Positions 1 to 4,972 of a DNA stretch of 7,049 bases are shown here, in pieces (position 1 is the first letter of the stretch; the number at the start of each line of letters is the position of its first letter). The DNA is from an uncultured Pseudomonadota bacterium. GTDB taxonomy: Bacteria; Pseudomonadota; Gammaproteobacteria; Burkholderiales; Nitrosomonadaceae. The DNA is taken from the NCBI GenBank assembly GCA_903957805.1, contig CAJBQQ010000008.1, positions 1 to 7,049 on the forward strand, read 5' to 3'. The position numbers and the translations under genes were made by a program. The notes beneath the pieces were generated by a model. It was not told the origin of the DNA and made no database searches. It was given only the letters and a program-made list of their open reading frames with translations.

Positions 1-3000
1 ATCGGCGCAGGGCCCATCATCATTGGGCAGGCGTGCGAGTTTGATTATTCCGGCGCGCAGGCCTGCAAAGCGCTGCGTGAGGAGGGGTACCGCGTCATTC
101 TGGTGAATTCGAATCCGGCTACCATCATGACCGATCCAGAGATGGCCGACGCAACCTACATCGAACCAATTACCTGGCCGATGCTAGAGAAAATTATCGC
201 GATCGAACGCCCCGATGCCTTGTTGCCGACCATGGGTGGGCAGACAGCACTGAACTGCGCGCTTGACCTGGCCAAGCACGGTGTGCTCGAGAAGTATGCT
301 GTGGAATTAATCGGCGCGTCACGTGAGGCCATCGACAAGGCCGAAGACCGAGAAAAGTTTAAACAGGCAATGACCAGGATCGGGCTGGATTCAGCGCGCT
401 CCGCAATCGCTCATAGTCTGGAGGAGGCGCTGCAGGTGCAGGCAATGGTCGGCTATCCTGCCATCATCCGCCCATCCTTCACCATGGGTGGCAGCGGCGG
501 CGGTATTGCCTATAACCGTAAGGAATTCCTCGATATCTGTGAGCGCGGATTAGAGGCCTCTCCCACCAAGGAGCTATTGATCGAAGAATCCGTCATCGGG
601 TGGAAAGAATTCGAGATGGAAGTGGTGCGCGATAGACAGGATAACTGCATCATCATTTGTACCATCGAGAATCTGGATCCGATGGGGGTGCATACCGGTG
701 ACTCCATCACTGTTGCCCCAGCCCAAACACTGACCGACAAGGAGTACCAGATCATGCGCAATGCATCGATCGCGGTGCTGCGTGAGATCGGTGTAGAAAC
801 AGGAGGCTCCAACGTACAATTTGCCATCAATCCACAAGATGGCCGCATGCTGGTAATTGAAATGAATCCGCGGGTATCTCGTTCCTCTGCACTGGCATCG
901 AAAGCGACAGGTTTCCCCATTGCAAAGATCGCAACCAAGCTCGCGGTGGGATATACGCTGGACGAGCTCAGGAACGACATTACCGGGGGCACGACACCGG
1001 CTTCATTTGAGCCGACCATCGACTATGTGGTTACCAAGGTGCCGCGTTTTGCTTTCGAGAAATTTCCACAGGCCGATGATCGTCTGACTACTCAGATGAA
1101 ATCGGTAGGCGAAGTCATGGCCATCGGCCGAACTTTTCAGGAATCATTACAAAAGGCTTTGCGTGGACTAGAAACCGGGGTCGATGGTCTGGACGAGAAG
1201 ACCACCGATGTCGATACTATTGAGACCGAGCTGGGGGACCCCGGTCCAGAGCGTATTTGGTATGTGGCGGATGCATTTCGTTGTGGAATGACATTCGCTG
1301 AGATTCATAACCTGACACATATCGACCCCTGGTTTTTGTCGCAAATTGAAGATCTGGTAAGGCAAGAGCAGGCGCTTGCAGGAGAGATTCTGGACACGCT
1401 TGATTTCGATGCGCTGCGAAAATTAAAGCGTAGTGGTTTCTCTGACCTGCGCCTAGCAAAACTGTTAAACACAAGTCAAACAGCGGTGCGTAACAAGCGC
1501 CATCAGCTCAAACTGCATCCGGTATATAAGCGTGTTGACACCTGCGCCGCTGAATTTGCTACCCGCACTGCTTATATGTATTCGACTTATGAAGAAGAGT
1601 GTGAGTCGTTGCCTACTGATAGAAAAAAAATCATGGTGCTAGGCGGAGGGCCCAATCGCATCGGACAGGGTATTGAATTTGACTATTGCTGTGTCCATGC
1701 CGCGTTGGTTTTGCGAGAAGATGGCTATGAGACCATCATGGTCAACTGTAACCCGGAGACCGTTTCAACCGATTATGATACTTCGGACAGGTTATATTTT
1801 GAACCGTTGACGCTGGAGGATGTACTCGAGATCGTCGCGATAGAGAAACCGTTTGGCGTGATCGTACAGTATGGTGGCCAGACACCACTGAAGCTTGCGC
1901 GAGATCTTGCTGCAAACGGGGTGCCCATCATCGGGACCAGTCCGGACATGATAGATTGTGCTGAGGATCGAGAACGTTTTCAGAAAATGTTACAGCAGCT
2001 TGGGCTGAAGCAACCATCCAACCGCACCGCGCGCAATCCAGAGGCCGCTCTTGCCGCTGCCAACGAGATTGGCTACCCGCTGGTAGTGCGCCCTAGCTAT
2101 GTACTTGGCGGGCGTGCGATGGAGGTCGTCCATGAGCAACGCGATCTGGAACGTTACATGAGAGAGGCTGTAAAGGTATCAAATGACTCGCCAGTATTGC
2201 TGGACCGTTTTCTCAACGACGCTATTGAGGTAGATGTAGACGCAATCTGCGATGGTGAGACTGTCTTGATTGGCGGCATCATGGAACATATCGAACAGGC
2301 CGGCGTTCACTCAGGCGATTCAGCGTGTTCGTTACCCCCTTTCAGTCTGTCGCCTACCATGCAGGATGAACTACGGCGGCAAACTGAAGCCATGGCCCGG
2401 GCGCTTAGAGTGGTGGGGCTGATGAATGTGCAGTTTGCGATCCAGGGAGATACTGTGTACGTACTAGAGGTAAATCCCAGAGCATCGCGCACTGTACCCT
2501 TCGTATCCAAGGCCACCGGGCTGCAGTTAGCGAAAATTTCCGCCCGCTGCATGGCTGGTGTAACCCTGGTCCGTCAAGGCATCACCAAGGAAGTGATTCC
2601 ATCCTATTGCTCAGTGAAGGAGGCTGTATTTCCTTTCATCAAGTTCCCTGGCGTAGACACCATACTTGGACCTGAAATGAAGTCTACCGGTGAGGTCATG
2701 GGCATGGGAAGAACGTTTGCTGAGGCATTCGTTAAGTCGCAGCTGGCCGCGGGAGTTAAGTTGCCTGCTACAGGCAAGGTATTCATTAGCGTACGCCAGT
2801 CTGACAAGGCGCGTGTAGTTGAAATTGCCCGCGATCTTGCGGATTTGGGGTTCGCACTTTATGCTACTCGTGGCACCGCAGCGGTATTGGCAGCAGCGGG
2901 ACTGGCAGTGACCCCGGTTAACAAGGTAACAGAGGGGCGTCCTCACATTGTAGACATGATCAAGAATGGCGAGATGAGCCTCATCATCAATACTGTGGAA

Positions 3001-3189
3001 GACAAGCGTAGCGCGATTCAGGATTCATACTCGATCCGGAATGCGGTGCTACAGGCAAGGGTAACTTATTACACCACTCTGGCAGGTGCTCGTGCTGCTT
3101 GTATCGGCATGGCAAATATGAAGGAACTGCAGGCATATAGCTTACAGGGTCTGCATGCACAGTTGGATGCAGCCGGGTGCAAGGGGTAA
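1..3189 (+). CDS. carB: Carbamoyl-phosphate synthetase large subunit (5' partial)
   Basis: Makes carbamoyl phosphate from bicarbonate, two ATP and ammonia channelled from the glutaminase subunit CarA; the product feeds arginine and pyrimidine synthesis in the cytoplasm. The frame is open from base 1 and opens with IGAGPIIIGQACEFDYSG, which aligns to about residue 13 of E. coli CarB, so about 12 residues are missing; the GTG at 103 is internal, not the start. The 1062 visible residues fit the usual length of about 1073. Two homologous ATP-grasp halves are visible: carboxyphosphate half (about 1-390) with MGGSGGG at 162-168 and EMNPRVSRSSA from 287; oligomerisation region (about 390-540); carbamoyl-phosphate half (about 541-920) opening with VLGGGPNRIGQGIEFDY and containing VLGGRAM near 701. 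The C-terminal MGS-like allosteric domain (about 920-1062) keeps counterparts of the E. coli effector-site residues K954, T974, T977, K993 and N1015 (here 936, 956, 959, 975, 997), but T1017 is Val999. carA probably lies just upstream. Identification is secure. Confidence 0.98.
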   Translation: MGAGPIIIGQACEFDYSGAQACKALREEGYRVILVNSNPATIMTDPEMADATYIEPITWPMLEKIIAIERPDALLPTMGGQTALNCALDLAKHGVLEKYAVELIGASREAIDKAEDREKFKQAMTRIGLDSARSAIAHSLEEALQVQAMVGYPAIIRPSFTMGGSGGGIAYNRKEFLDICERGLEASPTKELLIEESVIGWKEFEMEVVRDRQDNCIIICTIENLDPMGVHTGDSITVAPAQTLTDKEYQIMRNASIAVLREIGVETGGSNVQFAINPQDGRMLVIEMNPRVSRSSALASKATGFPIAKIATKLAVGYTLDELRNDITGGTTPASFEPTIDYVVTKVPRFAFEKFPQADDRLTTQMKSVGEVMAIGRTFQESLQKALRGLETGVDGLDEKTTDVDTIETELGDPGPERIWYVADAFRCGMTFAEIHNLTHIDPWFLSQIEDLVRQEQALAGEILDTLDFDALRKLKRSGFSDLRLAKLLNTSQTAVRNKRHQLKLHPVYKRVDTCAAEFATRTAYMYSTYEEECESLPTDRKKIMVLGGGPNRIGQGIEFDYCCVHAALVLREDGYETIMVNCNPETVSTDYDTSDRLYFEPLTLEDVLEIVAIEKPFGVIVQYGGQTPLKLARDLAANGVPIIGTSPDMIDCAEDRERFQKMLQQLGLKQPSNRTARNPEAALAAANEIGYPLVVRPSYVLGGRAMEVVHEQRDLERYMREAVKVSNDSPVLLDRFLNDAIEVDVDAICDGETVLIGGIMEHIEQAGVHSGDSACSLPPFSLSPTMQDELRRQTEAMARALRVVGLMNVQFAIQGDTVYVLEVNPRASRTVPFVSKATGLQLAKISARCMAGVTLVRQGITKEVIPSYCSVKEAVFPFIKFPGVDTILGPEMKSTGEVMGMGRTFAEAFVKSQLAAGVKLPATGKVFISVRQSDKARVVEIARDLADLGFALYATRGTAAVLAAAGLAVTPVNKVTEGRPHIVDMIKNGEMSLIINTVEDKRSAIQDSYSIRNAVLQARVTYYTTLAGARAACIGMANMKELQAYSLQGLHAQLDAAGCKG

Positions 3190-3210
3190 TGGAGGGGCTT
3201 TTTGCTTAGC

Positions 3211-3236
3211 GGAATTTCATAAGGTTATGAATTTCC
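3211..3236. repeat. Near-perfect inverted repeat between carB and greA
   Basis: Two 12-base arms, GGAATTTCATAA (3211-3222) and TTATGAATTTCC (3225-3236), are reverse complements with one mismatch and are separated by only GG. In RNA this would make a stem of about 10-11 bp with a tight loop, 21 bases after the carB stop. The stem is AT-rich and the following bases (CAACCTTAATTTCT) lack a clean T-run, so it is not a classic intrinsic terminator. It could be a weak terminator, a 3'-end stabilising or processing hairpin of the carB mRNA, or a protein-binding dyad. The sequence shows only the symmetry; the role is unknown. Confidence 0.6.
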
Positions 3237-3265
3237 CAACCTTAATTTCTAAGAGCGGGTTTTGT

Positions 3266-3295
3266 TTTTCCTTGCGAGAAATCGCGAGATAAAAT
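3266..3295 (+). promoter_or_regulatory. Candidate promoter for greA
   Basis: TAAAAT at 3290-3295 matches five of six bases of the sigma-70 -10 consensus. A poor -35 (TTTTCC, 3266-3271) sits 18 bases upstream, after a T-rich stretch. Transcription would start near 3302, leaving a leader of about 14 bases holding the purine-rich GAGGGTAGGA ribosome-binding region just before the greA ATG. A small hairpin, GCGA-GAAA-TCGC (3274-3285, extendable by one A-U and one G-U pair), lies between the elements. The -35 is weak, so greA may instead depend on read-through from carB; low confidence. Confidence 0.3.
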
Positions 3296-3315
3296 TGAAT
3301 ATGAGAGGGTAGGAC

Positions 3316-3792
3316 ATGGCGACAGTTCCATTGACAGTGATCGGTGCAGAAAGGCTGCGTGCTGAGTTGCACGAAATGAAGACCGTGCAGCGTCCTGCAG
3401 TAATTGCCGCTATCGCTGAGGCCCGTTCCCACGGCGACCTTTCTGAGAATGCGGAGTACGATGCAGCCAAGGAGCGGCAAAGTTTTGTCGAGGGTCGTAT
3501 CGCCGAATTAGAGGGTAAGATTTCTAATGCCCAGGTCATTAACCCGGCACTTCTCGACGCCGATGGTGCCTGTGTGTTTGGCGCAACCATTGACTTGGAA
3601 GATATGGCAAGTGGGACAGTGGTGACTTACCAGATTGTCGGCGACGACGAGGCCGACATAAAACAGGGCAAAATTTCCATTGGCTCTCCAATCGCCCGTG
3701 CCTTAATCGGTAAGTATTCCGGTGATGTGGCGGAAGTGTTGGCCCCGAGCGGGGTGAGAGAGTACGAGATTCTTGATGTGAAGTATATTTAA
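3316..3792 (+). CDS. greA: Transcription elongation factor GreA
   Basis: Binds the secondary channel of RNA polymerase and stimulates cleavage of the backtracked RNA 3' end, rescuing stalled complexes. The product is 158 residues, the same length as E. coli GreA. The N-terminal coiled coil (about 1-75) carries the tip motif HGDLSENAEY, with D41 and E44 in exactly the positions of the E. coli catalytic acidic residues that coordinate Mg2+. The C-terminal FKBP-like domain (about 80-158) contains the family signatures IVGDDEADIKQGKIS and SPIARALIGK. The ATG at 3316 is chosen because it gives the family N-terminus and is preceded by GAGGG and AGG; the in-frame ATG at 3301 meets a stop after three codons. 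It follows carB by 126 bases, a common betaproteobacterial arrangement, and converges on yhbY. Nothing in the protein looks odd. Confidence 0.98.
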   Translation: MATVPLTVIGAERLRAELHEMKTVQRPAVIAAIAEARSHGDLSENAEYDAAKERQSFVEGRIAELEGKISNAQVINPALLDADGACVFGATIDLEDMASGTVVTYQIVGDDEADIKQGKISIGSPIARALIGKYSGDVAEVLAPSGVREYEILDVKYI

Positions 3793-3808
3793 CTTGCAAT
3801 AAAACGGT

Positions 3809-3833
3809 CGCAGCTTCAATCCTGGAAGCTGCG
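3809..3833. terminator. Hairpin shared by the greA and yhbY 3' ends
   Basis: A perfect 9-bp inverted repeat, CGCAGCTTC (3809-3817) and GAAGCTGCG (3825-3833), with a 7-base loop. On the minus strand it is followed by ACCGTTTTATTG, a short T-tract four bases away, which makes it the likely yhbY terminator. On the plus strand only TTT follows, so for greA it probably acts with the second hairpin at 3836-3852. The last five sense codons and most of the stop codon of yhbY lie inside this hairpin. Confidence 0.7.
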
Positions 3834-4166
3834 TTTGAGCCGACGTGGCTCACGTTTTTTTCGGAACTTGGCGGGGGTGGTTTTTGCGACCTCTTCCGGT
3901 TTGGGGCGGTAAATCACCAGTATCTTGCCAATGTGCTGAACCGGGGCGGCCTCAAGGCGTTGACAGATCTCCTCAATCAGCACTCCTCGTACCTGCCGGT
4001 CACCGTCGAGCACTTTGACCTTAATGAGCTCGTGACTTCTGAGTCCTCGATCCAGTTCGTTGATAACATTTTCAGATAAACCAGCCTCGCCTATCATGAC
4101 AATTGGGCTTAAGGAATGGGCAAGCGCTCGTAGGGCGTGACGATGAGAGAGAGTAAGGGCTAGCAT
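3816..4166 (-). CDS. yhbY: YhbY family RNA-binding protein (CRM domain), ribosome assembly
   Basis: A 116-residue protein of the YhbY/CRS1 (CRM) family. In E. coli, YhbY associates with the 50S precursor; the fold resembles the C-terminal half of IF3 with a GxxG RNA-binding loop. Visible here: an N-terminal basic helix beginning LSHRHALRALAHSLSP; the loop GEAGL at 26-30 in VMIGEAGLSENV; the conserved HELIKVKV at 45-52; and VQHIGKILVIYRP at 76-88, which ends the core. The tail (about 89-116) is rich in Lys and Arg (for example KFRKKREPRRLKR) and makes the protein longer than the 97-residue E. coli protein. The ATG at 4166 gives the family N-terminus; its Shine-Dalgarno is weak (GGAAAA on the minus strand, 4176-4171). 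The gene converges on greA and diverges from rlmE, as in E. coli. The exact molecular role of the family is only partly known. Confidence 0.93.
   Translation of the reverse strand: MLALTLSHRHALRALAHSLSPIVMIGEAGLSENVINELDRGLRSHELIKVKVLDGDRQVRGVLIEEICQRLEAAPVQHIGKILVIYRPKPEEVAKTTPAKFRKKREPRRLKRSFQD
3836..3861 (+). terminator. Intrinsic terminator of greA, inside the yhbY coding region
   Basis: TGAGCC (3836-3841) pairs with GGCTCA (3847-3852) across a 5-base loop, and after CG there is a run of seven T (3855-3861). This is the standard rho-independent layout for plus-strand transcription, so it is the best candidate for ending greA transcripts. It lies wholly inside yhbY, which is read on the opposite strand; the T-run corresponds there to Lys-Lys codons (AAA AAA). 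The stem is short (6 bp, four of them G-C), so efficiency may depend on the adjoining 9-bp hairpin at 3809-3833. Confidence 0.65.
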
Positions 4167-4196
4167 GAAATTTTCCAGAATTAATCATTCTACGCG
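4167..4196. promoter_or_regulatory. 30-base divergent yhbY/rlmE start region
   Basis: Only 30 bases separate the two start codons, so promoter elements must overlap coding DNA. On the minus strand TAGAAT (4192-4187) matches five of six bases of the -10 consensus and is well placed for yhbY, though no good -35 lies upstream. For rlmE the best plus-strand pair I can find is weak: GTGACG (4137-4142) and TAGCAT (4161-4166) with 18-base spacing, inside the yhbY start. The gap also holds a dyad, AGAAT (4177-4181) and ATTCT (4187-4191). No clear Shine-Dalgarno precedes rlmE. Promoter calls here are tentative. Confidence 0.3.
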
Positions 4197-4841
4197 ATGA
4201 AACGCGCCAAAACCAGTAAGGCTTGGATGAGAGAGCACGTGAACGATTTTTTCGTCAAGCAGGCGAGAAAAGAGGGTTATCGATCACGGTCTGCCTACAA
4301 GTTAATGGAGATCGCTGAGCGAGATCACTTGCTCAGACCGGGCATGGTGGTGGTGGATTTGGGTGCGGCACCAGGGGGTTGGTCGCAGGTGGCATCAGAC
4401 AAGGTAGGCAAGAAGGGCCGGGTAATTGCTCTTGATCTGCTAGAGATGGCGGCTTTGCCAGGTGTATTTTTTATCCAGGGGGATTTCAGGGAGGCGGAAG
4501 TACTGACTGAACTGGAGAGTTGCCTAGGAAACTGCCCAGTGGACCTTGTAATCTCGGATATGTCCCCCAATATAAGTGGCATAAACATGAGCGACCAAGC
4601 GCGTAGCATCTACTTGGCTGAACTGGCGTTGGAATTCTCTGTGGTTCGATTGAACTCTGGCGGCAACTTTCTCGTCAAAGTATTTCAGGGCTCAGGTTTT
4701 GAGCAGTTCTTGCTTGCAATGCGTGCCACATTCAAGCAAGTGTTAACGCGTAAGCCAGAAGCCTCTCGGGGTCGAAGTAGCGAAATATATTTGCTGGGGC
4801 TGGGAAAACGAGAAAAGAATCCACCTGTTTTAGAGGTTTAA
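4197..4841 (+). CDS. rlmE: 23S rRNA (uridine-2552-2'-O)-methyltransferase RlmE (FtsJ/RrmJ)
   Basis: Transfers a methyl group from S-adenosylmethionine to the 2'-OH of U2552 in the A-loop of 23S rRNA, a late step in 50S assembly. The product has 214 residues (E. coli 209) and a single Rossmann-like methyltransferase domain. The SAM-binding motif is VVDLGAAPGGWSQ (52-64), followed by ALDLLEM (78-84) and QGDFRE (94-99). The catalytic tetrad of the family, K38-D124-K164-E199 in E. coli, is present as K35 (SAYKLMEI), D121 (ISDMSPNISG), K161 (LVKVFQG) and E196 (SSEIYLLG). The ATG at 4197 is the earliest possible start, because TAA at 4182 closes the frame, and it gives the basic N-terminus KRAKTSKAWMREHVND; M11 is a less likely alternative. 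There is no obvious Shine-Dalgarno. It is followed by ftsH, the conserved neighbour. Confidence 0.97.
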   Translation: MKRAKTSKAWMREHVNDFFVKQARKEGYRSRSAYKLMEIAERDHLLRPGMVVVDLGAAPGGWSQVASDKVGKKGRVIALDLLEMAALPGVFFIQGDFREAEVLTELESCLGNCPVDLVISDMSPNISGINMSDQARSIYLAELALEFSVVRLNSGGNFLVKVFQGSGFEQFLLAMRATFKQVLTRKPEASRGRSSEIYLLGLGKREKNPPVLEV

Positions 4842-4972
4842 TGAATAGAAAGGACCATGCGGCGATTGAAATAAAGCAGAAATCGCGCGCAATTCATTCT
4901 GTTATAAATCCTAAAATGGGATTAGAATTGAAATTCTTGTAAGATTTTGACGGCGCAAGCCAAGGAGTTACC
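4842..4972 (+). promoter_or_regulatory. rlmE-ftsH intergenic leader with several dyads
   Basis: This 131-base spacer holds no gene. Visible symmetries are GCGATT/AATCGC (4862-4867, 4881-4886), AATCC/GGATT (4907-4911, 4919-4923) and AGAATT-GA-AATTCT (4924-4937). TATAAA at 4903-4908 is a possible -10 without a good -35. TTGAAA at 4866-4871 followed 16 bases later by CGCAATTC loosely resembles a heat-shock sigma-32 promoter; E. coli ftsH is under sigma-32, but the -10 match here is poor. The spacing is long enough for an internal ftsH promoter and a structured 5' leader; neither is proven by sequence. Confidence 0.35.
4962..4967 (+). promoter_or_regulatory. Strong Shine-Dalgarno deciding the ftsH TTG start
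   Basis: AAGGAG lies five bases before TTG at 4973. The first ATG in frame (4994, codon 8) has no ribosome-binding sequence before it, so translation is placed at the TTG. The added residues MNNLIKN fit the short N-terminus seen before the first membrane helix in related FtsH proteins. Confidence 0.75.

Noticed and set aside
103..105. GTG as a possible carB start
   Set aside because: The frame is open back to base 1 and encodes the conserved CarB N-terminus (IGAGPIIIGQACEFDYSG), so this GTG is an internal valine.
510..1019. Long minus-strand open frame (169 codons) opposite carB
   Set aside because: Lies wholly antisense to highly conserved CarB codons, resembles no known protein and has no ribosome-binding site; a shadow of codon bias.
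3301..3312. Tiny ORF ATG-AGA-GGG-TAG overlapping the greA ribosome-binding region
   Set aside because: Three codons, no Shine-Dalgarno of its own and no coding support; most likely chance within a purine-rich leader.
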